Assembly (NCBI RefSeq): GCF_014295035.1
Contig: NZ_CP060404.1
Span: 3,683,501 to 3,747,500, forward strand
Length of the DNA stretch: 64,000 nucleotides
Reading direction: 5' to 3'
Source of the DNA: Streptomyces buecherae
Lineage (GTDB): Bacteria > Actinomycetota > Actinomycetes > Streptomycetales > Streptomycetaceae
Each line of letters starts with the position of its first letter. Position 1 is the first letter of the stretch. The notes under the pieces are model-generated. The model was not told the DNA's origin and did not search any database. It was given only the letters and a program-made list of their open reading frames with translations. Made by a program: the position numbers and the translations under genes. Of the stretch, positions 54,774-64,000 are shown in pieces.

Positions 54774-56036
54774 GTGATCGCGAACGTATCGGCGCACCGG
54801 CGGGCTCACGCCTTCGCCCAGGCCCTGGAAGAGCAGGAACACCAGGGCACGGCAACCGACCAAGCCGAGCGCGCGGCCGAAAGCGCCGAGCGCCGACGCA
54901 TGCTGGCCCTGACCAACGAGCTCGGTGAACTGCCAGCTCCGGAGATGGACCCAGCAGCAAAAACCGTTCAGCGGGCCCAGTTGATCGCCGCGATGGAGTC
55001 GGCCTTCGCTGGCCAGGACGCCCGTGTGCCCGAGCAGCGCTCGGCGCGCTCCGCCCGGAAGAGCGCCAGCGCCGCCAAGGCCGGAAAGACCGGGAAGGGG
55101 AGCCACCGGGCGAGCCCGCTCAGCAGACTCCGCCCCCGCTCGCGATGGTCGAAGGGGCTGGCGGCGGGGGGACTGACGGTCGGCGTCGCGGCGGGCGCGT
55201 TCGGCGGAGTGGCCACGGCCAGCTCCGACGCCCTGCCCGGCGACTCGCTCTACGGCCTCAAGCGGGGCATAGAGGATCTCAAGCGCGGCATGGCCGACGA
55301 CGACGCCGACCGTGGCCGGATCTACCTGGACCAGGCGTCCACCCGACTCCAGGAGGCGCGGCGCCTCATGGAGCGGGGCCGCGCCGGCGAGATGGACCAG
55401 GAGTCGCTCGGCGAGATGCGCAAGGCCCTCTCGGGCATGCGCCACGCGGCGTCGGAGGGCCACCGACTGCTGCACGACGTCCACCGGCGCGACGGCTCGC
55501 TCGGGCCGATCCGCGACCTGTCCACCTTCACCAGTGGCAACCGGCAGAGTTGGAGCACCCTCCGGGAGCGCCTCCCACTCCCGCTCCAGGACATGGGTGA
55601 CCAGGTGAGCCTGGTCCTTGAGGCCATGGACCTGGACGTCGAGCCGCTGCGGTCGCTGCTCACGCCACAGCCCCAGGACGTGGAGCCCGAGGCCGAGCGT
55701 GCGCCCACCGCGCCCAGCGCCGCCCCCACCGCGTCACCGGACCACTCCGCGCCGCGGCACGCCAAGCCCAGGCAGCCGGAGCGCACCGAGCGGCGGCACG
55801 AGCAGGCTCCCGCCCCCTCCGCCACTCCGGCCGAGGAGAGCCCCGGCCTGCTCGACGGGCCCAGCCTGTTGAAGCTGCCGGTGGACGAGAGCACCCAGCC
55901 GGCGCCCGAGAAGAGCCCCAGCGCGACGCCCACGCCGGACATCACGATCCCACCGCTGCTGCCGCCCGACCTGCTCCCAGGGCTCGGGCTCGACACCCAG
56001 CAACCGTCCGAGTCGTCCCCGTCCCCCAGCGACTGA
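54774..56036 (+). CDS. rsbN: Anti-sigma-BldN factor RsbN (DUF5667 type)
   Basis: The 420-residue product starts at the GTG at 54774, eight bases after GAGAGGAGG. Residues 1-80 (IANVSAHRRAHAFAQALEEQ) are the cytoplasmic sigma-binding part. A membrane segment follows (GLTVGVAAGAFGGVATASS, about 137-155). The outer part has the conserved DALPGDSLYGLKRGIEDLKR, GRIYLDQASTRLQEARRLME and helices to about 300, ending in a Pro/Ser/Thr-rich tail. RsbN holds BldN inactive at the membrane in Streptomyces. Position directly after bldN and the sequence together make the call firm. Confidence 0.93.
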   Translation: MIANVSAHRRAHAFAQALEEQEHQGTATDQAERAAESAERRRMLALTNELGELPAPEMDPAAKTVQRAQLIAAMESAFAGQDARVPEQRSARSARKSASAAKAGKTGKGSHRASPLSRLRPRSRWSKGLAAGGLTVGVAAGAFGGVATASSDALPGDSLYGLKRGIEDLKRGMADDDADRGRIYLDQASTRLQEARRLMERGRAGEMDQESLGEMRKALSGMRHAASEGHRLLHDVHRRDGSLGPIRDLSTFTSGNRQSWSTLRERLPLPLQDMGDQVSLVLEAMDLDVEPLRSLLTPQPQDVEPEAERAPTAPSAAPTASPDHSAPRHAKPRQPERTERRHEQAPAPSATPAEESPGLLDGPSLLKLPVDESTQPAPEKSPSATPTPDITIPPLLPPDLLPGLGLDTQQPSESSPSPSD

Positions 56037-56077
56037 CGCCCCGCCAGCCCGCCGAGAGCCCCACCCGATCACCACCC

Positions 56078-56153
56078 CGGCGCTCCGTCTTCACCCGCCG
56101 GGCCGACATGCTCGTACGTCGGCCCGGGAGGCTCAGAAGAAGACGGAGCGCCG
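56078..56153. terminator. Nested inverted repeats between convergent rsbN and acyltransferase genes
   Basis: An inner 10-bp stem (CCGGGCCGAC with GTCGGCCCGG, 56098-56127) lies inside an outer 14-bp repeat (CGGCGCTCCGTCTT at 56078-56091, complement at 56140-56153). The outer right arm overlaps the last codons of the acyltransferase gene. Confidence 0.75.
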
Positions 56154-57173
56154 CCGTACGAGCAGCTTGTACAGGGTGTGCTGGATCGTCTCGCGCACCT
56201 GGTCGGTCAGGTTGAACATCAACATCGGGTCGTCGGCGGCCTCCGGCGAGTACCCGTCGGTCGCGATCGGCTCGCCGAACTGGATCGTCCACTTCGTCGG
56301 CAGCGGCACCGCGCCGAGCGGGCCGAGCAGCGGGAACGTCGGCGTGATCGGGAAGTACGGGAAGCCGAGCAGCCGGGCCAGCGTCTTGGAGTTCCCGATC
56401 ATGGGATAGATCTCCTCGGCACCGACGATGGAGCAGGGCACGATCGGCACCCGGGCCCGCAGCGCCGTCGAGACGAAGCCGCCGCGGCCGAAGCGCTGCA
56501 ACTTGTACCGCTCGGAGAACGGCTTCCCTATCCCCTTGAACCCCTCCGGCATCACGCCGACCAGCTCGCCGCGCTCCAAGAGGCGCTGCGCGTCCTCGGC
56601 GCACGCGAGCGTGTGGCCGGCCTTACGCGCCAGCTCGCTGATGACCGGCAGCTTGAAGACGAGATCGGCGGCCAGCAGGCGCAGATGGCGGTCGGCCGGA
56701 TGGTTGTCGTGCACCGCGACCTGGAGCATCAACCCGTCCAGCGGCACCGTCCCGGAGTGGTTGGCCACGATCAGCGCGCCCCCGGTGCTGGGCACGTGCT
56801 CGATGCCGCGCACCTCGACCCGGAAGTACGACTCGTACACCGGCCGCAGCAGCGACATCAGGACCTGGTCGGTCAGCTCCTCGTCGAAGCCGAAGTCGTC
56901 CACCTCGTAGTCGCCGGTGATGCGGCGGCGCAGGAAGTTGAGGCCGCCCGCCAGCCGCTGCTCCCAGCTCCCGGCCCCCGCCCGCGCCGCGCCCGAGCCG
57001 TCGTCTCCGCCGCCGTCGGCCGCCGGCGGCTCCACGGCCGGCTCGTCCTCGGCGCGCGGCGGTGGTACCGGCCGCAGCGGGGCCTGGTCCCGCCGCGCAC
57101 GCGGCGCCCGCGTGCCGTCCTTGCGCCGGGCCCGGGGGTCCTCACCGAACGGGATGACCTTGGCGTCCGCCAT
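56133..57173 (-). CDS. 1-acyl-glycerol-phosphate acyltransferase-like protein (PlsC family)
   Basis: The 346-residue product starts at the ATG at 57173. After a 70-residue basic and Pro-rich N-terminus, the acyltransferase domain has GIEHVPSTGGALIVANHSGT with the His of the NHX-D box (the acid follows as VPLDGLM), GELVGVMPEGFKGIGKPFSE (the second conserved block, with EG), and VPIVPCSIVGAEEIYPMIGN. It should transfer an acyl chain in lipid synthesis at the membrane. It follows the epimerase gene by 14 bases in one operon, and the pair is conserved next to bldN in Streptomyces. Confidence 0.9.
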   Translation of the reverse strand: MADAKVIPFGEDPRARRKDGTRAPRARRDQAPLRPVPPPRAEDEPAVEPPAADGGGDDGSGAARAGAGSWEQRLAGGLNFLRRRITGDYEVDDFGFDEELTDQVLMSLLRPVYESYFRVEVRGIEHVPSTGGALIVANHSGTVPLDGLMLQVAVHDNHPADRHLRLLAADLVFKLPVISELARKAGHTLACAEDAQRLLERGELVGVMPEGFKGIGKPFSERYKLQRFGRGGFVSTALRARVPIVPCSIVGAEEIYPMIGNSKTLARLLGFPYFPITPTFPLLGPLGAVPLPTKWTIQFGEPIATDGYSPEAADDPMLMFNLTDQVRETIQHTLYKLLVRRRSVFF

Positions 57174-57187
57174 CGTGACTGCGCTCC

Positions 57188-58237
57188 TCAGTTCTGGCCG
57201 GCGGCGCGGGCGGGGAGCGCCGCGGCGAGCCGGTCGACGGTTCGGGCCAGGGCCTCGGGGGGCAGGAGCCCCGGCCCGCGGCTGCGCACGTAGTCCGCGA
57301 AGGCCGCCGCGGTGCTGTGCTTGGGCTGGAATCCCAGTGTCTCGCGCATCTGCGTGGTGTCCACGACCCGCCCGTGGGTGAGCAGCCGGATCTGCTCCGG
57401 CGAGAAGTCGGTGATCCCCGCGGCGCGCAGCACCGAGCTGAGCCACGTGACGGTCGGCGACAGCAGGGGCAGCGTCGGGCGGCCGAGGCGTCGCGCGGCC
57501 TGTGAGAGCAGCAGCACCCCGTCACCCGCGATGTTGAAGGTGCCGCTGTTCAGCGTGCCCCGCCGGGGCTCGCCCGCGCCGATTCGAAGCACCTCGATCG
57601 CGTCGTCCTCGTGCACGAACTGGAGCCGCGGGTCGAAGCCGATGATCGTGGGCAGCACGGGCAGCGCGAAGTACTCGGCCAACGGCGAGTCCGCGCACGG
57701 CCCGAGCACGTTGGCGAACCGCAGGACGCACACCGCCACGTCCGGACGCCGCCGGGCGAAGCCACGTACGTACCCCTCGACCTCGATGACGTCCTTGGCG
57801 AAGCCACCGCTGGGCAGCGACTTGGGCTGGGTGGTCTCGCTGAAGACGGCGGGGTCGCGCGGGGCCGCCCCGTACCCGCTCGTGCTGGACTTCACCACCA
57901 GGCGGGCCACCCGCGGCGCCTTCTGGCAGGCGCCGAGGAGCTGCATGGTGCCGATGACGTTGGTCTCCTTGACCGAGGTCCGACTGCCCCGGGAGCCCAG
58001 CGGGGTGCCGTTGATGTCCATGTGGACCACGGTGTCGACGTCGTACTCCGCCAACAGCTTGCCGATCGTGGGCTGCCGGATGTCGGCCTGCACGAAATCG
58101 GCGCCGCCCAGATGGTGCTCGGGCGGGACGGCGTCCACGCCGATCACCCGGTCCACGTCGGGTTCGCGCAGCACGCGCCGGACGAAACGGCCCCCAAGCT
58201 GGCGTGCGACTCCGGTGACGAGCACGACCCTGCCCAC
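57188..58237 (-). CDS. NAD-dependent epimerase/dehydratase family protein
   Basis: The 349-residue product starts at the GTG at 58237 with MGRVVLVTGVARQLGGRFVR (Rossmann glycines) and VIGVDAVPPEH (Asp favours NAD). It has VVHMDINGTPLGSRGSRTSV, RLVVKSSTSGYGAAPRDPAV, VCVLRFANVLGPCADSPLAE and LQFVHEDDAIEVL. The expected YxxxK is not clear (GGFAKDVIEVE lies at its position), so catalysis is doubtful and a different activity is possible. It forms an operon with the PlsC-type gene 14 bases downstream, which suggests work on a lipid or lipid-linked sugar. Confidence 0.87.
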   Translation of the reverse strand: MGRVVLVTGVARQLGGRFVRRVLREPDVDRVIGVDAVPPEHHLGGADFVQADIRQPTIGKLLAEYDVDTVVHMDINGTPLGSRGSRTSVKETNVIGTMQLLGACQKAPRVARLVVKSSTSGYGAAPRDPAVFSETTQPKSLPSGGFAKDVIEVEGYVRGFARRRPDVAVCVLRFANVLGPCADSPLAEYFALPVLPTIIGFDPRLQFVHEDDAIEVLRIGAGEPRRGTLNSGTFNIAGDGVLLLSQAARRLGRPTLPLLSPTVTWLSSVLRAAGITDFSPEQIRLLTHGRVVDTTQMRETLGFQPKHSTAAAFADYVRSRGPGLLPPEALARTVDRLAAALPARAAGQN

Positions 58238-58395
58238 GATCAGCGCCTACCTTCCCACCGCGCGAGGAACCAGGCCCCCGTGCCTGGCCCGTCCGGTGTT
58301 ACGGACCCAGGACTCACCGTATCCGCCGGGTGTGACACCACGCCGGCCGTGCGCCGCGCGACGCGGCGAGCACCACCCGATCCACGGCAAACGCA

Positions 58396-58431
58396 CCGCA
58401 GCCCTCCCACCGTGCGGTGGAAGGGCTGCGG
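58396..58431 (-). terminator. Terminator hairpin after the bS22-like gene
   Basis: A 17-bp stem with one mismatch (CCGCAGCCCTCCCACCG against CGGTGGAAGGGCTGCGG) and a 2-base loop lies 19 bases beyond the bS22-like stop. Confidence 0.85.
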
Positions 58432-58449
58432 AACGTCGCACAGCGTCGC

Positions 58450-58548
58450 TTACTTCTTGTTGCGACGCTGGACGCGCGTGCGCTTGAGCAGCTTGCGGTG
58501 CTTCTTCTTGGCCATCCGCTTACGCCGCTTCTTGATAACAGAGCCCAC
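58450..58548 (-). CDS. Small ribosomal protein bS22-like (AURKAIP1/COX24 domain)
   Basis: A GTG at 58548 opens a 32-residue frame ([20 protein letters not shown] then [12 protein letters not shown]) ending in TAA at 58450-58452, after a GAGGG ribosome site. It is almost half Lys and Arg and matches the AURKAIP1/COX24 domain proteins that in mycobacteria are the ribosomal protein bS22, found in the small subunit near the decoding region. It is too short for most gene finders. A strong terminator follows it, so it is a separate transcript end. Confidence 0.92.
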   Translation of the reverse strand: MGSVIKKRRKRMAKKKHRKLLKRTRVQRRNKK

Positions 58549-58760
58549 GACTACCCTCGCTCACTTCGTATTCACTCGGTGCGGGGCGTCCGAGCCCACA
58601 CGACCTACATCGGGCCAGCCTACCCGGCACCGAGCGAACAGCGTAATCCGAGGGTCATCGTGAACCACCGACCCGGCGAACCGCACCCTGCGCGCCCGCC
58701 ACGGCGCCCTCACGAGGCAGCGCCGCCACGGCCACACCGGGCCGGACCACCGGAAACGAT

Positions 58761-58970
58761 CTAGGCGGACTCCACCCCCACATACGACTCGCGGAGGTAC
58801 TCGTGCACCGCCTGCTCGGGGACCCGGAAGGACCTGCCCACCCGGATCGCGGGCAGATGACCGCTGTGCACCAGCCGGTACACGGTCATCTTCGAGACTC
58901 GCATTACCGAGGCGACTTCCGCCACGGTCAGAAACTGGACCTCGTTCAGAGGCCTCTCGCCAGCAGCCAT
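58761..58970 (-). CDS. Excisionase/MerR-like helix-turn-helix DNA-binding protein
   Basis: The 69-residue product starts at the ATG at 58970. Nearly the whole protein is an Xis/MerR-type winged HTH: VQFLTVAEVASVMRVSKMTV near 11-30, YRLVHSGHLPAIRVGRSFRV near 31-50, then PEQAVHEYLRESYVGVE. Related single-domain proteins in actinobacteria regulate development or metabolism rather than excise phage. Its place next to bldN, rsbN and the bS22-like gene is a stable Streptomyces arrangement, so it is not a prophage remnant. Targets are unknown. Confidence 0.9.
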   Translation of the reverse strand: MAAGERPLNEVQFLTVAEVASVMRVSKMTVYRLVHSGHLPAIRVGRSFRVPEQAVHEYLRESYVGVESA

Positions 58971-59098
58971 GACACACCTGAACCTTCCGCACATGACGGG
59001 CACCGGCTTCCCCTCCGGTGACTCCTCGTCGCTGCGCGCTCACTCACCAGACTAGGGGCGGGTGATACGAGTGGGGAAGAGGAGTAGCGATCGGCCGC

Positions 59099-59914
59099 CT
59101 ACTGTGACAGACACGCTCGATTGAGTACATAGCGAGTAAGCGGCCGGTAGTAATCAGGCCGCACAGCGTCATCAAGCGGAACGACGACCGATAACCTGCC
59201 CTCGGCCTCCCCGACGAACGGCGCGGGGTCGTCGCTGTCGGCGAGCCCGATGGCCGCAATCCCCAGCTGACCTGCCCCGCAGACCCATCCGTGATCCCCG
59301 ATGACCAGCTCGGGGAGCGGCCCGCCGGAGTCGGCCGCGGCCCCCAGGGCGATGCGGATGGGAAGCGGGGAGTGCGTGTGCACGCCGGTCTCATTGCCCG
59401 TCGTCCGCGCGCCGGGTTCGCGCATCAGCGCGACTCCCCGCGCGTACGCAAGGTTGTGCGTACGTACCCCGAACCGGGTCGTCATGTCGATACGGCGGCC
59501 CCACGCGGGAGTGAGAACGGGACATCCCGCCGCCGACAGGGCAGCCGCCACATCGGCGTAGAAGCCCAGCAATCGGTGCGGATGACCGGTTCCGAGCAAC
59601 ACCGGAGCCCGCCGCCGCGCCACCTCACCCAGCCGATCCGCGAAGGCGTCGAGCGCCGCCACCGTACGGTCAGGGTCGATCACATCCTGGCCTGAAACGC
59701 ATTCAGGGTTGTTCGATACTCCGCACTGAGCGCTCATAAGCCCAAGCAACTCGCCGAAAGACCAGCCACGTTCGGGCACGAGACCGATCAGCACACGCGG
59801 ATCACCGGCTGCGAACAACCGGTACCTCCGCAGACTGCCCTCGCGGCTGGTGGCCACGGAACCGGCGAGGCGCGAGACCAGAAGATGGGCCCGCAACGCG
59901 GAGGCGCTCAACAC
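59099..59914 (-). CDS. Actinomycete-conserved phosphatase-like protein, TTA-containing
   Basis: The 271-residue product starts near the GTG at 59914; no clear ribosome site decides it. It has SGQDVIDPDRTVAALDAFAD, RRAPVLLGTGHPHRLLGFYA, FGVRTHNLAYARGVALMREP, ETGVHTHSPLPIRIALGAAA, LVIGDHGWVCGAGQLGIAAI, and the C-terminus DYYRPLTRYVLNRACLSQ. The repeated Asp, His and Gly motifs suggest a metal-dependent hydrolase, and close relatives are often annotated as phosphatases, but no reaction is proven. Codon 241 is TTA (in GRLSVVV), which suggests bldA control. It follows the HTH gene on the same strand. Confidence 0.75.
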   Translation of the reverse strand: MLSASALRAHLLVSRLAGSVATSREGSLRRYRLFAAGDPRVLIGLVPERGWSFGELLGLMSAQCGVSNNPECVSGQDVIDPDRTVAALDAFADRLGEVARRRAPVLLGTGHPHRLLGFYADVAAALSAAGCPVLTPAWGRRIDMTTRFGVRTHNLAYARGVALMREPGARTTGNETGVHTHSPLPIRIALGAAADSGGPLPELVIGDHGWVCGAGQLGIAAIGLADSDDPAPFVGEAEGRLSVVVPLDDAVRPDYYRPLTRYVLNRACLSQ

Positions 59915-60413
59915 ACTGACGATGGTGGCCGATGGTCCAGGCCATCCGCTCGAAAACGCGGATACGCGCCATAGTTGGCCTGATGTGACGGCCCAATGGC
60001 GCAGCACATACGCAACAACCATGACACGGCGCCCCGTTGACGTACGTACGCCTCTTGAACACGCCCCACAGCGGAAGCCCGAAGCGATGCCGCCACCCGC
60101 CGAGGGCCAGCCCCATCGAGGGCGCCACCCGAGGCCGGCCAGGCCCGGACAGCGACCCGGCCCTCGCGCTCGCGCCACGGGCGCGACGTTCGGCCAGCTC
60201 TGCGGCCAGTTGGCCAGCGAGGCGCTCGGGCCGCCAACCGCCACCGATCGGGCCCCGGCGTCGCGGCCGGCCTTCGGGCGCCTTCGGACAACCCGGAGGC
60301 CAGTTGTCCGATGACCGCTCACAACAAGCCACGCGGGCCACGCGGAACCGAACTCCCTCGCCACTGTGGCCCCGACAGTCCCTCCCGTCACAGCCCGCCG
60401 GCACGTTCTCCGC
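59915..60413. other. Intergenic region between acuC and the phosphatase-like gene
   Basis: These 499 bases hold no supported gene. Frames crossing them on either strand have no conserved sense. The stretch 59915-60060 is somewhat less GC-rich and may contain the promoter of the phosphatase-like gene. Nothing else was recognised. Confidence 0.5.
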
Positions 60414-61586
60414 TCAGGGCAACAGGCCGAGTGCGGGGAAGCTCGCCCGGCGGGTGGCGACCACCGCGCGATCGAGCGCGTCGGCCGGGTCGTACCCCCA
60501 CTCGTCCCAGTCCCGCCAGCGCGGCTGCCGGCCGTCGGTCATGCGCAACGGGGCCTGCTGCCGGGTCCGCGCGTACACCTCGTGACGCCAGGACTCCGGC
60601 GTGGCGGCCTGCGGGTCGACGGGGTGCCCCGCGGCGATGCCCACCAGGTGCGTCCACGTCCGGGGAACGACGTCCACCACCGCGTACCCACCGCCACCCA
60701 GCGCGATCCAGCGCCCTGCGGCGTGCTCGTCCGCCAACCGTCGGCAGCTCTCGGCGACGGCCCGCTGGGCGTCCACCGTCACGGCCAGGTGCGCCAACGG
60801 GTCCTCGATATGCGTGTCCGCGCCGTGCTGGGTGACCAGGACCTCCGGCTGGAAGGCCGCGAGCAGCTCGGGGACCACGGCGTGGAAGGCGCGCAGCCAC
60901 CCCTCGTCCCCGGTCCCCGCCGGCAGCGCCACGTTGACCGCGCTGCCCTCGGCCTCCGGACCGCCCGTCTCCGTCGGCCAGCCGGTCTGCGGAAACAGCG
61001 TCCGCGGGTGCTCGTGCAGCGAGATCGTCAGAACCCGCGGGTCGTCCCAGAACGCCGCCTGGACGCCGTCTCCGTGGTGCACGTCCACGTCCACGTACGC
61101 GACCCGCCGCGCGCCCAGTTCGAGGAGGCGGGCGATGGCCAGTGCGGCGTCGTTGTACACGCAGAAGCCGGCCGCGCTGCCGGCCATGGCATGGTGCAGG
61201 CCGCCCGTGAAGTTCACCGCGCGCAGGGCCTGACCGCTCCAGACCGCTTCCGCCGCTCCCACTGACTGCCCAGCGATCAGTGCTGACGCCTCGTGCATGC
61301 CCGCGAACGCCGGATCGTCCGGGGTCCCGAGGCCGTACGAACCGTCCGCGACCGTGGGGTCGGCGGAGACCCGACGGACCGCTTCCACGTAGTCCTGCCG
61401 GTGTACGAGCCGCAGGGTGGACTCGCCGGCGGCCCGCGCGGCGACCACCTCCACCTGGCCGTCGAGGCCGAACGCCTCGACCAACCGCATCGTCAGCCCC
61501 AGCCGCACCGGGTCCATCGGGTGCCCGGGGCCGAAGTCGTAGCCCGTGACGGCGTCATCCCACATGAGATGCGTGCGGATGTTCAT
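60414..61586 (-). CDS. acuC: Acetoin-utilisation AcuC-type deacetylase (histone deacetylase family)
   Basis: The 390-residue product starts at the ATG at 61586 (a GTG at 61595 is possible). It has the class I deacetylase motifs: MWDDAVTGYDFGPGHPMDPV near 8-27, FTGGLHHAMAGSAAGFCVYN with the catalytic His pair, VAYVDVDVHHGDGVQAAFW with the zinc Asp and His, SLHEHPRTLFPQTGW, and VTQHGADTHIEDPLAHL. In Bacillus, AcuC removes acetyl groups from acetyl-CoA synthetase; a like role is inferred here. The zinc-site residues look intact, so activity is expected. Confidence 0.93.
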   Translation of the reverse strand: MNIRTHLMWDDAVTGYDFGPGHPMDPVRLGLTMRLVEAFGLDGQVEVVAARAAGESTLRLVHRQDYVEAVRRVSADPTVADGSYGLGTPDDPAFAGMHEASALIAGQSVGAAEAVWSGQALRAVNFTGGLHHAMAGSAAGFCVYNDAALAIARLLELGARRVAYVDVDVHHGDGVQAAFWDDPRVLTISLHEHPRTLFPQTGWPTETGGPEAEGSAVNVALPAGTGDEGWLRAFHAVVPELLAAFQPEVLVTQHGADTHIEDPLAHLAVTVDAQRAVAESCRRLADEHAAGRWIALGGGGYAVVDVVPRTWTHLVGIAAGHPVDPQAATPESWRHEVYARTRQQAPLRMTDGRQPRWRDWDEWGYDPADALDRAVVATRRASFPALGLLP

Positions 61587-61759
61587 GCCCGTCACCGTAT
61601 CGGGCGCCACTCCGCGCGCGGGGAACGGGCGTCGGACACCACCGCGAACACCAGCACCTCCGCGCGCGTTTTCGGGACCTGGTGGCGGAGTTCGTGCTCT
61701 ACGACGGTGTCGGGACCGGCGTACGGCGGTACGGGGCCCGGGGTACGCCGGTACGAGGG

Positions 61760-62404
61760 TCAGCGCAGCAGGTGGAGAAGTTCGCGCATGGAGGCGAAGC
61801 GCTCGGTGGCGTCCGCGAGCTTGGCGGCCGGCGTCATCGCGGTGAACCCGTAGACGTCCATGCCGGCGGCACGGGCCGCCTGGACGCCGAGCGGGCTGTC
61901 CTCGACGACGGCACAACGCTCGGGCGCGACGCCCATGACGGAGGCGGCGTGCAGGAAAAGGTCGGGCGCGGGCTTGCCACGGCCCACGTCCTGCGAGCTG
62001 AAGATTCGTTCTTCCCCGAAGAGTTCGTACAGCTCGGTCTTCTTGAGGGCGACCCGTATGCGCTCGTGACTCCCCGAGGACGCCAGGCAGTACGGGACGC
62101 CGTCGGCACGCAGTTCCTCAACCACCTCGGCCGCCCCGACCACGGCCTCCAACTCCGCGCCGAAGGCCGCGAAGACCCGCTCGTGGAACGTGGCGTCGAA
62201 TTCGGAGGGCAACTGCCGCCCATAGCGTTCCAGCACGAGGTCGTGGATGCGGTGCATGGCGGACCCCATGTAGTCGCGTATCGCCTCGTCGTACGTGGTC
62301 GGGTGGCCCAGTTCCGTGAGGTACGCGGCGAGCAGCCGATTCGAGATCGGCTCGCTGTCGACGAGCACACCGTCGTTGTCGAAGATGACGAGGTCATAGC
62401 GCAT
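61760..62404 (-). CDS. HAD-superfamily phosphatase (beta-phosphoglucomutase-like)
   Basis: The 214-residue product is a subfamily IA HAD enzyme. Motif I is DLVIFDNDGVLVDSEPISNR (nucleophile and acid Asp), the helical cap runs from about 18 to 80, motif II is CLASSGSHERI, motif III is GRGKPAPDLFLHA (Lys), and motif IV is CAVVEDSPLGVQAARAAGMD. It hydrolyses a small phosphate ester such as a sugar phosphate in the cytoplasm; the substrate is unknown. It is the last protein gene before the rRNA operon terminator. Confidence 0.93.
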   Translation of the reverse strand: MRYDLVIFDNDGVLVDSEPISNRLLAAYLTELGHPTTYDEAIRDYMGSAMHRIHDLVLERYGRQLPSEFDATFHERVFAAFGAELEAVVGAAEVVEELRADGVPYCLASSGSHERIRVALKKTELYELFGEERIFSSQDVGRGKPAPDLFLHAASVMGVAPERCAVVEDSPLGVQAARAAGMDVYGFTAMTPAAKLADATERFASMRELLHLLR

Positions 62405-62424
62405 GGGGCCACCCTACAAAAACA

Positions 62425-62466
62425 AGAAGAGCCTTGTCGGGACCGGGGTCCCGACAAGGCTCTTCT
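62425..62466 (-). terminator. rRNA operon terminator
   Basis: A perfect 20-bp stem (AGAAGAGCCTTGTCGGGACC with its complement) and a 2-base loop lies just after the 5S gene on the minus strand. It is the strongest hairpin in the window. Confidence 0.95.
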
Positions 62467-62473
62467 AAAAGGA

Positions 62474-62592
62474 GTTCGGCGGCGTCCTACTCTCCCACAG
62501 GGTCCCCCCTGCAGTACCATCGGCGCTGAAAGGCTTAGCTTCCGGGTTCGGAATGTAACCGGGCGTTTCCCTAACGCAATAACCACCGAAAC
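62474..62592 (-). rRNA. rrf: 5S ribosomal RNA
   Basis: The minus strand reads GTTTCGGTGGTTATTGCGTT at the 5' end, then AACGCCCGGTTACATTCCGA in the loop region, and ends AGTAGGACGCCGCCGAACTC, which is a Streptomyces 5S rRNA of about 119 nt. It lies between the 23S gene and the operon terminator. Ends are approximate to a few bases. Confidence 0.96.
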
Positions 62593-62667
62593 ACTATGAA
62601 ATAAACCAACCGGACAATGACACAGTCGTTATTTCAGAACCAACACAGTGAACGCGAGCAACTGAGG

Positions 62668-64000
<1,333 letters not shown>

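Overview
The window is high-GC actinobacterial DNA that reads as a Streptomyces chromosome, or a very close relative. The evidence is GTG and TTG starts, GGAGG-type ribosome sites, a geosmin synthase, the sporulation sigma factor gene bldN with its anti-sigma gene rsbN, a class I lysyl-tRNA synthetase, rare TTA codons, and a type I-E-like CRISPR repeat. All calls come from reading the sequence and from recalled family knowledge. No database search was run.

Layout. Positions 1-9600 hold two XRE-type regulators around a four-repeat CRISPR remnant, a small ORF coupled to an LtrA-like membrane protein, a lipoprotein, geosmin synthase (geoA), a secreted phosphoesterase and a YnfA-like protein. Positions 9700-15000 hold an SDR, an aldo/keto reductase, an amidinotransferase, an imine-reductase-like enzyme and an HxlR regulator; a decayed piece of the amidinotransferase lies beyond the regulator. 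Positions 15000-24000 mix a TTA-containing small protein, a decayed exported protein, an acetyltransferase, RtcB, two related lipoproteins and a DUF2637 membrane protein. Positions 24000-28000 hold the divergent lysS and argS genes. Positions 28000-43500 are accessory: a WXG-like/DUF1023 hydrolase/lipoprotein operon, a Uma2 protein, acetyltransferases, a beta-lactamase-like hydrolase, an ECF41/SigJ-like sigma factor, an amidohydrolase, several secreted hydrolases and a methyltransferase gene with three nonsense codons.

From about 43600 on the order is core chromosome: an epimerase, then rex-hemA-hemC-hemD-hemB as one overlapping operon with a Rex operator in front, a glutaredoxin-like protein, a HAD hydrolase, bldN, rsbN, an epimerase/acyltransferase pair, the tiny bS22-like ribosomal protein, an excisionase-like HTH protein, a conserved phosphatase-like protein, an AcuC-type deacetylase and a HAD hydrolase. 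The window ends in an rRNA operon read on the minus strand (terminator, 5S, 3' part of 23S).

How the parts work together. Rex senses NADH/NAD+ and probably controls its own heme operon. BldN and RsbN form a sigma/anti-sigma pair, and a BldN-like promoter motif precedes rsbN. TTA codons in at least five genes suggest bldA (leucyl-tRNA UUA) control. Several loci are decaying: the CRISPR array, the amidinotransferase copy, the exported protein at 15.9-16.4 kb and the methyltransferase.
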